This document shows positions 40,292 through 49,013 of a stretch of 64,000 bases of DNA, piece after piece. The translations under genes and the position numbers were made by a program. The first letter of the stretch is position 1. Each line of letters starts with the position of its first letter. Below the pieces are notes generated by a model. The model worked only from the letters and a program-made list of their open reading frames with translations, did no database searches and had not been told where the DNA came from. The stretch spans positions 237,501 through 301,500 of the forward strand of contig NZ_CP152050.1 in the NCBI RefSeq assembly GCF_038632915.1, in the 5' to 3' direction. Source of the stretch: Paenisporosarcina sp. FSL H8-0542. GTDB taxonomy: Bacteria; Bacillota; Bacilli; Bacillales_A; Planococcaceae.

Positions 40292-40391
40292 GGTAGTAAT
40301 AGCACACCCTATTAGTGCTGAAAGAGAACAAGGGTAATTACTTTTTTGTATTTCAAATGTAAATTTTATAAAAGAATGTAAAAGGAGTGAA

Positions 40392-40445
40392 CTGAACCCC
40401 AAATCGTAGGCACTAAAAAAGTGGCTTCACTTGGGGTTTAGTTTC
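40392..40445 (+). terminator. Terminator after hsdR
   Basis: Stem TGAACCCCAA / TTGGGGTTTA with an inner short dyad (GCACT/AGTGG) and a T-rich tail. Usable from both sides. Confidence 0.7.
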
Positions 40446-40511
40446 TTTGTGTAAGTGTTTTTTGATTACGACAATTTTCATTAAACTTTTAAAACATACG
40501 TGGCAGGTATC

Positions 40512-40711
40512 TTAATCATCAGAATCCCAATGTACGCTACCACCAGCTGCATCAGCAAACACTCGTATTGCATGATCAACTCGTGACTGGTATTCATCAT
40601 CAGTTCTTTATAGGAAGCCTCAAACTCATCTTCGTCCATTACTTCAATATTATCAATCAAAATATCTACAATTGTTTCCTGTTTTGGATCACTATATTTT
40701 CTATTAAACAT
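40512..40711 (-). pseudogene. Frameshifted small hypothetical gene
   Basis: One frame gives MFNRKYSDPKQETIVDILID and continues acidic to near residue 38. Protein-like sequence then moves to another frame (TDDEYQSRVDHAIRVFADA, ending GGSVHWDSDD and a stop at 40512). The shift is near 40605. Together they make a product of about 65 residues. Function unknown. The -frame continuation past the shift is hydrophobic and looks like noise. Confidence 0.55.
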
Positions 40712-40763
40712 AATCGACTCATTTCATCTATGTTGATATTCATGTAACAAATTCGTGTGTTGT

Positions 40764-40919
40764 TTAAGTTTCCAAAACATTTGTACTTGAAATACTTTTT
40801 TTATATCCACATTCTGTACATGACCAAATATATTTATGATCGTCAAAATTATCTTGACTGTTTAAATATGCATTACAACGATCGCAATACCAGTCAATAT
40901 CTTGAAACCTTTTAACCAT
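40764..40919 (-). CDS. Small zinc-ribbon protein (51 residues)
   Basis: MVKRFQDIDWYCDRCNAYLN begins a short protein with two CxxC pairs (WYCDRCNAYLN and WSCTECGYKK) forming a zinc ribbon. Very similar short zinc-ribbon proteins are common in Bacilli without known function. The start is ATG 40919 with Shine-Dalgarno GGAGGGAGG; the longer frame is not needed. A 30-residue frame (40912-41004, ending RLPKEWREVTNNG) overlaps its start and may be the tail of a lost upstream gene. It lies 78 bp after the TIR gene on the same strand. Confidence 0.7.
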   Translation of the reverse strand: MVKRFQDIDWYCDRCNAYLNSQDNFDDHKYIWSCTECGYKKSISSTNVLET

Positions 40920-40996
40920 TGTTCGTAACCTCCCTCCATTCTTTAGGTAGGCGAAATAAATGGCTGTAAAAATGCTCACGGATATGGGCTTCATCA

Positions 40997-41593
40997 CTAT
41001 GCATTAGAGGAAAGTTTAATTTTCATTTCATTGACTATTTGTTCCAAATTGTGTATTGAAGAATTCAAGGCCTTTATATCAGGTAGGGTAAGATTATCTC
41101 GGCTAATCTCTTCAAGAGTAATGTTGTGCCATATAGGTAAAATTAATGAATTTTGTTCTATAGCTACTCGTTGGAAAATCGCATTTAATTCATAAGTTCC
41201 AGCCCAATGTTTCCTGAAGAAATCTGATGATAAAACTACGATACAAAAGCGAGAATTGATCAATCCTCTATCTAAACTCTGGCGTATACTTTCTCCCCAT
41301 CCAATTTGGTCTGCATCGTACCATGTTTTAATCCCAGCACTTTTTAAAGCTTTTGTAAGAGGTTCTACGAAAGCCTGTTTGTCTTCTGAAGCATGTGAAA
41401 TAAAAACATCATATTCTTTACTAGGGATAAAACTAGAGGTATGTTCTTGATTAGTTTCTTCATTTCTCAAACGTTGTATTATTTTTTCAACTTCCTGTTT
41501 TAATTTATTGTTAGTTGCTAAAATCTCTTCCCCAAACAGTTCTGCTCTCTTTATATCCTTATAATGCTTATACTCTACTAATTCTTGTAGCAA
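40997..41593 (-). CDS. TIR-domain protein, probably 5'-truncated
   Basis: A basic, coiled N-terminal part (residues 1-55) followed by a TIR domain at residues 60-198. TIR motifs are KEYDVFISHASEDKQAFVEP, WYDADQIGWGESIRQSLDRG and FCIVVLSSDFF. HWAGTYELNAIF carries the Glu expected at the NADase active site. Bacterial TIR domains often deplete NAD in phage defence. No good start exists: TTG 41593 has no ribosome site, and the frame runs on upstream to a stop near 41659 with only coding-like sequence (KIRQILKQESDLKVAQLLQE). I infer loss of the 5' end, next to two copies of a hairpin repeat. Confidence 0.72.
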   Translation of the reverse strand: MLQELVEYKHYKDIKRAELFGEEILATNNKLKQEVEKIIQRLRNEETNQEHTSSFIPSKEYDVFISHASEDKQAFVEPLTKALKSAGIKTWYDADQIGWGESIRQSLDRGLINSRFCIVVLSSDFFRKHWAGTYELNAIFQRVAIEQNSLILPIWHNITLEEISRDNLTLPDIKALNSSIHNLEQIVNEMKIKLSSNA

Positions 41594-41680
41594 TTGAGCG
41601 ACTTTTAAATCTGACTCTTGTTTTAGGATTTGTCGTATTTTATTGGCTTTAGAGCAATACTCTTAGTTAAGTAGGACTAG

Positions 41681-41774
41681 TCTTCTTCAACTAATGGGTG
41701 CTTTAGTTTAAGATCAGGGAGGTGCGAGGACAGCTCTTTTTTCTTGTTCAACTAACGGGGCAGGTTAGCTTAAG
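41681..41774 (+). repeat. Two copies of a small hairpin repeat
   Basis: Copies at 41681-41711 (TTCAACTAATGGGTGCTTTAG) and 41746-41774 (TTCAACTAACGGGGCAGGTTAG) share an arm TTCAACTAA, a GGG-rich loop and a partly matching 3' arm. Further copies are at 42538 and 44848. The surrounding 41594-41932 stretch has no intact gene. Confidence 0.7.
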
Positions 41775-41932
41775 AAGGCTTTTTTAATATTCTTGTCGAA
41801 TTACTAAAAGAATAAATGGCTAAAAGGGAAAAGGACATGCAACACAAAGGACAGTTAATATATGTTTTGAAAAGGCATCTAATGATATAAATGGGACGAG
41901 CAAAAATTAAAGTGGTTAGGAGTGTGAAAATA

Positions 41933-42487
41933 ATGGAAAATTGCGAACGTATTTATAGCCGAACAAATCGATTAATATTAAGGCAATTTTCAAAACGAGA
42001 TATTGAGTCTCTTTATTTGTATCGTTCTACTCCTGAAGTGGCTAAATTTCAGTCGTGGGAGAATTATCAATATGACGAGGCTGAATTATTCGTAAAAAAG
42101 CAATTGCAGGGTATGCCGAACCAACCAGGCACTTGGTTTCAGTTTGCCGTAGCATTAGCTGAGACGAATCAATTGATTGGAGATTGTGCTCTTCACACTC
42201 TTTTAGATGAGCCTCGAATTGTAGAAATTGGTTTTACTCTCGCTAAGGAACACCAGAGAAATGGCTACGCTAGCGAAGCAGTAAGAGCTTTAATAAATTA
42301 TGTATTTAATACTCTAGGAAAACACAAGGTAATCGCATTTACGGATGTTAGAAACGACAAATCTATCCGTTTACTTGAATATGTTGGTTTTAGACGCGAA
42401 GGACATTTGCTCCAGAACTATATGTCTAAAGGACAGTGGGTTGACGAATATCAATATTCGCTATTACGTTCGGAATGGTCCCTTTGA
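41933..42487 (+). CDS. GNAT-family N-acetyltransferase (RimJ/RimL-like)
   Basis: 184 residues from ATG 41933 (after GGAGTG). It opens SRTNRLILRQFSKRDIESLY, typical of RimJ/RimL-type enzymes. The acetyl-CoA segment is LAKEHQRNGYASEAVRALIN near residue 102, with NDKSIRLLEYVGFRREGHL near the end. Complete and probably functional cargo. Many relatives are annotated as ribosomal or aminoglycoside acetyltransferases, but nothing here decides the substrate. Confidence 0.82.
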   Translation: MENCERIYSRTNRLILRQFSKRDIESLYLYRSTPEVAKFQSWENYQYDEAELFVKKQLQGMPNQPGTWFQFAVALAETNQLIGDCALHTLLDEPRIVEIGFTLAKEHQRNGYASEAVRALINYVFNTLGKHKVIAFTDVRNDKSIRLLEYVGFRREGHLLQNYMSKGQWVDEYQYSLLRSEWSL

Positions 42488-42537
42488 ATAGGGTAATGTC
42501 TTATTTTGCAAAACTAACTAAGCAATTAAGAGCAGCG

Positions 42538-42564
42538 TCTTATTGAACTAACGGGTGCTTTAGT
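42538..42564 (+). repeat. Hairpin repeat copy
   Basis: TTGAACTAACGGGTGCTTTAG, same family as at 41681 and 44848, located 50 bp after the acetyltransferase gene. Confidence 0.7.
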
Positions 42565-42572
42565 AAAAAAAT

Positions 42573-42624
42573 CACATCCAAATATAATGAACTTGGAGAC
42601 ATTTCCTAGCTCATTATATTTGCT
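42573..42624 (-). terminator. Hairpin between convergent genes, probable terminator
   Basis: Stem AAATATAATGA / TCATTATATTT, positioned after the convergent OLD-family gene. Confidence 0.55.
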
Positions 42625-42683
42625 TTAATTCAACCTTTAACTTTAACAAAGCCAATTTTTAAAACGGGTATAAAATTGATATT

Positions 42684-44363
42684 TTATATAACTGTTACTT
42701 GGAAATAAGATTCAATGTGATTTTGAGTATGATTTATTTTATCCTCGCCAAACAAGTCATCTAAAAACTCTATACAAGGGAGCTCAGAATCCAAATTAAT
42801 TGACTGTGAAAATTCATAGGCACTTAAGGGTTTACCTTTAGTTTTATTTTCCTTATAATTGTGGGCTACTTCGAAGTTTAAAAAATGTGTGTATCTTCTT
42901 GAAATACCAGGGAATTTTTTATTGGATTCTTCGATTTGGTCCCAAATTGCTTGATTAAATGTCCACATTGAATTCGTTTTAATTTCTTTCTTTTTAGTCT
43001 CATATGTTTTAGAATCGACATCATGAACAACTACATGTTTAATCCCAAAATGTGTAAGTATTCTTTGGTAAAATACTATATTAGCTTTTGAACCTGTATT
43101 CAAAACAAATATATCTTTATTACTCATATAGAATCTAGATATTAAATCTCGATAAATCACTGCTTCCGTATCTCCTTCGACTAATATTACTTCATCAGCA
43201 AAGAAACATTCGCAGATATGGGGGTTAAATCGATTTATCATTTGTAAAAAATTTTTATCCTCTCCCGTATAAAGGTCAAATTTTACCTGATAAGTCTTAG
43301 TATTTTTATTATTCTTTTCTAATCTAACTAATGAAGAATGGGGCTTTGAAGTATCAATCATTAACGGAGAATGTGTAGCACAAATTACCTGAAAAGGACT
43401 GTCTTTAGCTAGTTTATAAAGTTGATCTCTAAGTGAAAATACTGCTTCAGGGTGTAAGTATAGTTCCGGTTCTTCAAAAAGAATTAAGTATTCTTTTCTT
43501 TTTTTCTCTAAATCTGCCTCTAATGTAGATAGAAAGCTAAAAAAAGCTTGTCTCATAACTCCATGACCATTATTTTTCAAGTCATAAATATCTTCTAATA
43601 ATTCTCTATCTGTAACACTCAATCCATGTGTGGCTTTTAAGGTTTTAGTTATATCTATTCCAGATTCCGGTAAAGAATAAATTTTTAATTCTAAGTCTGG
43701 GAAAACTTCAGAGAAAAATTTATTCATATTAGTATTAATAATTGATATATCGCTTGATTTAGATATATCATCTTTCAACTCTTTTAAGCCTGTAATTATA
43801 GCACCGTATTTATCTGCATATTCAGTCTCTAATTTTTTTATATGTTTTTTTGTAATAATTTCATTAATCTTTTTTTCAAGTTCTTCGGTTGAAGTTACAG
43901 CATTAATAGGAATCGCTGTGGGAGAATATCTTTTTAGTAAGGTGTCAAATCCCCCAAACCCGCCATCTTCAAATAAACGAGTAGCAGGGTTATAAGTCTG
44001 TTTTTTACCTTCTTTGTCTATAATGGACCATATTTTCTTAATTTTAATAAGTCCACTTTCATCTACCCATTTTTTAATCCAATCTGGATCTTCTTTATTT
44101 AATAGTACGTCTTTTTCATCGTTTTCTTCGGTTCTAAAAATCCCTGTAATTTCTATAGGAGTTGAACAATCTTTATTAAAAAAATCATTAATAGAAGCTT
44201 TTACTCCAGGATTAATAAAAAAATTATATGCATGTAAAAAAGTAGATTTACCATAATTATTTTTTCCAATCAAAAAAATAATATCTGATCCTTCAAAGTC
44301 AATAATATTGTCCTCTCCGTTTAATCCTCTAAAACCATTAACAATCAAATTTTTCAGCTTCAC
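42684..44363 (-). CDS. OLD-family ATPase with TOPRIM nuclease domain
   Basis: About 559 residues from GTG 44363, which follows AAAGGTGG at proper spacing; an in-frame ATG-like start 30 bp upstream has no ribosome site. The N-terminal ABC-type ATPase has Walker A IGKNNYGKSTFLH, and signature and Walker B near YLILFEEPELYLHPE. A C-terminal TOPRIM domain follows with DEVILVEGDTEAVIYRDLI and VVHDVDSKTYE. Overcoming-lysogenization-defect nucleases act in phage defence, alone or with a helicase (Gabija). No UvrD-like helicase adjoins it, so a stand-alone class is likely. Confidence 0.85.
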   Translation of the reverse strand: MKLKNLIVNGFRGLNGEDNIIDFEGSDIIFLIGKNNYGKSTFLHAYNFFINPGVKASINDFFNKDCSTPIEITGIFRTEENDEKDVLLNKEDPDWIKKWVDESGLIKIKKIWSIIDKEGKKQTYNPATRLFEDGGFGGFDTLLKRYSPTAIPINAVTSTEELEKKINEIITKKHIKKLETEYADKYGAIITGLKELKDDISKSSDISIINTNMNKFFSEVFPDLELKIYSLPESGIDITKTLKATHGLSVTDRELLEDIYDLKNNGHGVMRQAFFSFLSTLEADLEKKRKEYLILFEEPELYLHPEAVFSLRDQLYKLAKDSPFQVICATHSPLMIDTSKPHSSLVRLEKNNKNTKTYQVKFDLYTGEDKNFLQMINRFNPHICECFFADEVILVEGDTEAVIYRDLISRFYMSNKDIFVLNTGSKANIVFYQRILTHFGIKHVVVHDVDSKTYETKKKEIKTNSMWTFNQAIWDQIEESNKKFPGISRRYTHFLNFEVAHNYKENKTKGKPLSAYEFSQSINLDSELPCIEFLDDLFGEDKINHTQNHIESYFQVTVI

Positions 44364-44603
44364 AATATAACCACCTTTTTTAAATATTCCCAATTTAATT
44401 ATAAAGTGTTTATTTTAATATTGATATCTAAAATTTCTGATAAGTTTCGGAATTTCTGAAGCATCTTACAGAGGAACGTGTGTATAATAGAAGGCAATGT
44501 TCGTTTGTAAGATCTATGTGAAATAATCCAGAATCATTAGTTCTTGCTAAATATTAAAAAATTTCCATTGCTCCAATTGTAGGAGTTAGAGAAACTAGTC
44601 TGA

Positions 44604-44825
44604 TTATCACCAACTACTACTGACCCTAGGGACGACTATCCAATTTATGAAATATTTCTTTCCGAAGATACTGAAATAGTGGGTAATCGAGATAGGAATA
44701 ATGATTTTAGACCTGGTGATGAAGTGGGAGTTTGGATTGAAGATAATAGCAAAGCTATTAAAATTGCTCGAAAAATCATTATTGATTTTTATGGGAATCA
44801 TCCATCCTCTACTGGAATGCAATAG
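44604..44825 (+). pseudogene. C-terminal remnant, possibly DUF3221-like
   Basis: Open from a stop at 44601 to a stop at 44823 and encoding EIVGNRDRNNDFRPGDEVGV then VWIEDNSKAIKIARKI. The GDEVGVWIE pattern recalls small Bacillus lipoproteins of the DUF3221 type; this is a weak resemblance. No start codon, so a gene remnant. Confidence 0.4.
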
Positions 44826-44847
44826 TTGAACATAGTAAAGCATTTTT

Positions 44848-44881
44848 CTTATTCAACTAACGGGTGCTTTAGTTCAATATG
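44848..44881 (+). repeat. Hairpin repeat copy
   Basis: TTCAACTAACGGGTGCTTTAG followed by TTCAA: the best-paired copy (TTCAACTAA / TTTAGTT-AA) of the family seen at 41681, 41746 and 42538. It follows a gene remnant. Confidence 0.72.
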
Positions 44882-44888
44882 AAAAAGA

Positions 44889-44925
44889 AAAAAGCTAACG
44901 TCTGAGAAAAGACGTTAGCTTTCTA
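44889..44925 (+). terminator. Intrinsic terminator
   Basis: Perfect stem AAAGCTAACGTCT / AGACGTTAGCTTT with a short loop. Confidence 0.85.
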
Positions 44926-45023
44926 TATTTACTAGTATGTATACCTTTTAGTTGGAAATATTATTATAATTAGTCAATCTTTTATATGGAAACCTATGGT
45001 ATTATCGGGACAGGTAGCATAAG

Positions 45024-45487
45024 TTGATTAGTTTTGAGATTGAGAAAGATAAAAATATTTATTTCCACAGAGGGACATTGTTTGAGATTGAAAAGAAGCA
45101 CTATGTTGTGATCCTAAAAATGCTTGAAGAGCTAAATCATACTGTCGATTTAGATGAAGAACTCTACGAATCAGTGAGAAAAGCTTTGAAAGATGGTAAG
45201 AAGGAAAGGGAGGCTCGTTTGGAAAGAAGAAGCTCTGTTTACCCAGATACATATGAGGTAAGAACAAAGGCTTTTAAACGGAATGCCGATGTTATTGCCG
45301 AGGTATTGATTCGAGCGGTTGGTTTCTGCGAGAAATGTGGCAAGAAAGCACCGTTTATAAGAGCATCCGATGGAACCCTTATTTAGAAGTCCATCATATA
45401 AAGAGATTAGCAGACAACGGGGAGGATTCGGTTGAGAACGCAATCGCTGTCTGTCCCAATTGTCATCGAGAACTGCATTTTGGTTGA
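45024..45487 (+). pseudogene. Frameshifted HNH endonuclease gene
   Basis: The first frame runs to CEKCGKKAPFIRASDGT near 45375, then a one-base loss shifts it into a premature stop. In the other frame the nuclease resumes as YLEVHHIKRLADNGEDSVEN and AVCPNCHRELHFG. Together these form a complete CxxC-HH-N-CxxCH HNH motif of the McrA-like kind. The start (TTG 45024) lacks a convincing ribosome site, so the 5' end may also be missing. Confidence 0.75.
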
Positions 45488-45841
45488 TAATCAGAATATA
45501 AAGTGGAAATTAGTTAAAAAAGTTAATTAGGATTGGTGAACAAAGATTTTTTTTGCTCTTTTCGGCTCGTTCCCACGTCAGGAAAAGAACAGGAACTTAC
45601 GGCCTGTAGGCTTGGCCGTACAGTCCGTGGTTATCTGACTTTTTAGAGGGAAGCGACACGCTAGAGCTTCTTGCAACGTGTTTTCTGCATTGCTAGGAGA
45701 TCTCGTGCTGCAGCCCCAATCCAATTTTCATCATTTTGTTTAAAGCAAGGAGTATCGATAGTTGTTGTAAAATATTAATGACTTTTACGATAACAGTGAA
45801 GACACCCAACCTCATATAGGAAGGGTGTCTTTTAATTTAGG
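45488..45841. other. Non-coding stretch with a GC-richer 170-bp patch
   Basis: No gene seen. From about 45550 to 45720 the sequence is visibly richer in GC than the cargo around it and holds the dyad TACGGCC...GGCCGTA (45598-45620). At 45806-45836 there is a bidirectional terminator, stem AGACACCC / GGGTGTCT. Confidence 0.5.
45806..45836 (-). terminator. Terminator downstream of the frameshifted secreted-protein gene
   Basis: Stem AAGACACCC / GGGTGTCTT; A run on the left and T run on the right, usable in both directions. Confidence 0.65.
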
Positions 45842-46620
45842 TTAAAATCGCACATCTAACCTATTCATTGAGTTAGCAATCTTAAGCAGATCATCCACTG
45901 TAACCGGTTGTTTAGGAGTGGGAGTTATGGCGATTGAATACATCAAGTCTTTATGCTGAAAAATAAGTTGATCTTGATGAGAAGATAATGGCTTATAAAG
46001 TGCTTCCGATCCGTTATTCAATATGTAAAACTGATCCTTATCTTCTTTAATTGACCCTAATTCACCATTCCCTGGTGCAACGGTTATCTCCATCAGTCCA
46101 TGTGAATACGCGTTTTTATACGTTAATTTAAGTAAATCATTTTTCACATGGCCGCTGATATGAGTAACGCTAAAAGGAAACTCTCTTGGATAAAGTACAT
46201 GTGTATGGTTTCTGGTTTCATACTCTTGTCTGGCTTTTAACTCGTCCATGAACGGGTTGGAACCGTCAAAGACAACCCGAATATCTGTTATTTCTTCTTC
46301 ATTGCTTGTAATTTCCCAAATGAATGCGATTCTTTCTGGCTGGGCCTTTCCATCATAGAAGTAGCCACGAAGACTCTGACATTTTCATTCGGCGAAGGCA
46401 GACCCATGACATGCCTGATGGGGGTGCTTTCTCTTATCCCAGGGATTATTACATCTGAAGACACAAATGTCCTCATCTGTTTTTCATCCTTTTTCACAAG
46501 TGGACGAATGAAATTATCCACGACATCATAGCCATTAGGTTTTCCCATAACGGGTTGAATTGATAAAAGAAGTAAAAAAGCAACCAATACAATCGTTATC
46601 TGTTTCATTTTCATCACCAT
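45842..46620 (-). pseudogene. Frameshifted gene for a secreted protein with DUF4367-like end
   Basis: Two adjoining frames form one gene. The N-terminal part has a signal peptide (KQITIVLVAFLLLLSIQPVMG) and runs to NENVRVF near 46372. After a one-base loss the protein continues in another frame (RGYFYDGKAQPERIAFIWEI, then DIRVVFDGSNPFMDEL). The end IAITPTPKQPVTVDDLLKIA resembles DUF4367-type regulatory domains. Total about 258 residues. Function unknown. Confidence 0.7.
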
Positions 46621-46761
46621 TAATAGCTTATCCTTGGCAATGGATTTTATCCTGATACAGCGTATGCAGTCAGTATACGGAAGAGGGATTTAACTAATGA
46701 TTGGAGAATATTGTAAGGGGACGGAAGAACGAAAAATATGGATGGAAGCGAGGGGTAACGT

Positions 46762-47055
46762 ATGAAGATGATAAAAACAGTGGAATCAGCGAAAAAAGCC
46801 ATAAAGGAACTGGAGGAATTTGTTTTCTTGGTAGAAAACTACGAAGTGACCACATTGGAACAAAGAATCCTGAAGGAATATGCCTATACAGGGAGCATCC
46901 CCAAGGTCGTCGCAAACATTAACGGGGAACTCAGAATGGAAATGATTGATCACACAGCCGTATCCAACCTACTGCAAAGCAAATCGCAGGATTTATTACA
47001 TAGAATACTGAAAGACAACTACTTACTGAAAACCCGTCCTTCCCGAAGAAAATAA
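46762..47055 (+). CDS. Small hypothetical protein, possible helix-turn-helix
   Basis: 97 residues from ATG 46762 after GGGGTAACG; the ribosome site is weak. Helical, with EQRILKEYAYTGSIPKVVAN resembling the start of a helix-turn-helix, and a basic C-terminus (LKTRPSRRK). I do not recognise the family. Intact, unlike its neighbours. Confidence 0.55.
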   Translation: MKMIKTVESAKKAIKELEEFVFLVENYEVTTLEQRILKEYAYTGSIPKVVANINGELRMEMIDHTAVSNLLQSKSQDLLHRILKDNYLLKTRPSRRK

Positions 47056-47144
47056 GCTGCAAATTGTTATGAATACGGTAGTTTTTAAATAATGCTAATT
47101 TAATTTATGGATTGATTAGTAAAATCAGAAAAGAGGAATCATTA

Positions 47145-47449
47145 TTGAGGATTTTAGTCGTTCAAATGCTGGTTCTTGTTTCACTGATACTTTCATCTTG
47201 TAAGGAACCACATACATCGACAACGTCTTTTATGAAATCACAGAAAAAGGTCACACGGACTCTTTATATTGGGTAAATGCCTATGATCCAAATAATTATA
47301 CTGAAGAAGTAGCTTTTAAAATTGTTGTTGAAGAAGAGATGGTTTGGAATCTTATAGAGGAGAATAGAGAATATTTAACTACCTATTCTAAAGATGGGGA
47401 TCAGGACTGGATTATACAAGAAATAGAACATAAAGCAATTCCCGACTAG
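47145..47449 (+). pseudogene. Frameshifted small lipoprotein gene
   Basis: TTG 47145 after AGAGGAA begins a lipoprotein signal (RILVVQMLVLVSLILSSCK). Near 47217 the frame shifts; the mature part continues as DNVFYEITEKGHTDSLYWVN and ends EIEHKAIPD with a stop at 47447. The product would be about 100 residues. Family unknown. Confidence 0.65.
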
Positions 47450-47600
47450 CAGTGAGAAGACAGCCTACTCGCAAGCAGCACATGTTGAAAAATGTTGAAG
47501 TCCGTATGCTTGGTAATCATCATCCTGTTCGGCTTTGTAGTACAGGGTTATATTAAATTCTCCTCAAAGTTAAAACTTTAATTATAGATAAAATTAAAAA

Positions 47601-47645
47601 AATTGCTGTACTTACTCTGATTTAAAGAGTTGGTACAGCAATTAT
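47601..47645 (-). terminator. Bidirectional terminator
   Basis: Stem AATTGCTGTAC / GTACAGCAATT, immediately after the convergent 318-residue gene. Confidence 0.8.
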
Positions 47646-48602
47646 TTATTTTGGCTTAAAAGATGGCTCACTCATAGCTAATTTCAATTTACTATTATGA
47701 ATTTCATTAAGATCAGTTAATTCATATTCATACCCTTGAATGAACTCATCAACGTTAAGTAAATGGTTTATATCATCACTAAGAAGGTAACTCTCTTCAT
47801 CCAATTTAGAAAGTAATAAATTGAGTTTCTCCTCAATTTCTAAATTTTCTTCTTTCACATTTTTTAGTTCTTTTCTCAGCATTTCCTTATAGCTTAGATG
47901 ATCCTTAATTGCATTTTGTATTACTGTAGGTAAACCACCTAAAGCGAAAGGGAGAACCTTCCAATACCACGCTATATGCGGGGTAATTTGATTTTCAATT
48001 TGCTTAAAGATATTTTGTAGCAAAAAACTTCTCAACTTTAAGAGTCTTAATTTAGCAATCTCATACTCGTCATGCCACATGTAAGTACGAATGATCCCTA
48101 ACTCCGCTTGAATAATTAGGTTTAAATAGGAAATTGATTTTTCTTTGAATTTCTTATCCTTCTTCTCAAGGTTATTCAATATGTGTTGAAAGATCTTGCT
48201 TCCCTCTTCTAAAAGTTGTCTTGCTTCAAACATCTGGTTTTTAGCTATTTCTTTATCTTTCATTTTTTCTGCTTCCATCGCTAACGAAAACCCACTATTA
48301 ATTTTCGAGAAGTTTTGAGCATCGATTTTTAAATTAATCTCACTAAGGCGTTGATGAATTCTTTCAAAATTGTCATGCATGTATAAAAAGTCTGCCAGAG
48401 TTAAGGAGGCTTTTCCAAGAGAAGTAACCTGGGCTATAATCGAACGACTTTCTACGCCAAATTTTGTTCCTTCTTTAAGCCACATTACAACTCTTTGAGT
48501 ATCTTTTTGGACTACAACACCGCCTTTTCTAATAAAAGCTCCACTATTTAATCCTTCGAAAACATAGAGTGGGATATCAAAAGCTACGTTTATTGTTTTC
48601 AT
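47646..48602 (-). CDS. Hypothetical helical protein of the cargo region
   Basis: 318 residues, not recognised. The N-terminus (NVAFDIPLYVFEGLNSGAFI, then VVVQKDTQRVVMWLKEG) is beta-like, the middle is strongly helical and lysine/glutamate-rich, and a hydrophobic stretch at residues 213-232 (VLPFALGGLPTVIQNAI) could bind membrane. The C-terminus is coiled coil. Start ATG with Shine-Dalgarno AAGGAGCC. An N-terminal sensor plus helical body with a membrane-active stretch would fit an effector, but this is guesswork. Confidence 0.65.
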   Translation of the reverse strand: MKTINVAFDIPLYVFEGLNSGAFIRKGGVVVQKDTQRVVMWLKEGTKFGVESRSIIAQVTSLGKASLTLADFLYMHDNFERIHQRLSEINLKIDAQNFSKINSGFSLAMEAEKMKDKEIAKNQMFEARQLLEEGSKIFQHILNNLEKKDKKFKEKSISYLNLIIQAELGIIRTYMWHDEYEIAKLRLLKLRSFLLQNIFKQIENQITPHIAWYWKVLPFALGGLPTVIQNAIKDHLSYKEMLRKELKNVKEENLEIEEKLNLLLSKLDEESYLLSDDINHLLNVDEFIQGYEYELTDLNEIHNSKLKLAMSEPSFKPK

Positions 48603-49013
48603 TTTCCTGGCTCCTTATTTTTATTTGGCAAAAATGAGTTAAAAGTACACATTCTGAATGGTCGATTTATTTATATAATTATATTTGAGTTTATTGTACT
48701 ATCCCAATATCTCCTTCGTATACCTTAAAAAGTAATATGCGTATGGATGGCGTAAGGATGAGTACAACTAGAAACAAAAGAACAATTTATTCAATATAAA
48801 TTCTTTGTACAGAAGAATATATAATAAACAGTAGGGAAGAAACAATATCTTGAAATTATAATAATGTATTGCTGGGTTCATGAAATAGAGGGGGATGAAG
48901 CATACTGGTCAGAATATATTGTTAAGGTTTTGGGACAGAATTGATTACGCTTTATATCGTCTCAAAGAATGATAGTGATTATAATTATCAAAGGATTTAA
49001 GGGAGAAGGAATT
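48603..49013. other. Non-coding spacer between divergent genes
   Basis: AT-rich, promoter-sized. A 26-codon frame (48864-48944, YCWVHEIEGDEAYWSEYIVK) looks protein-like and may be a gene scrap. Nothing else recognised. Confidence 0.4.

Noticed and set aside
42684-44363. Gabija system (GajAB)
   Set aside because: The GajA-like OLD protein has no neighbouring UvrD-type helicase.
48969-49013. ATG 48969 as start of the zinc-finger nuclease
   Set aside because: No ribosome site and an isoleucine-rich leader; TTG 49014 has a strong Shine-Dalgarno and starts at the conserved module.
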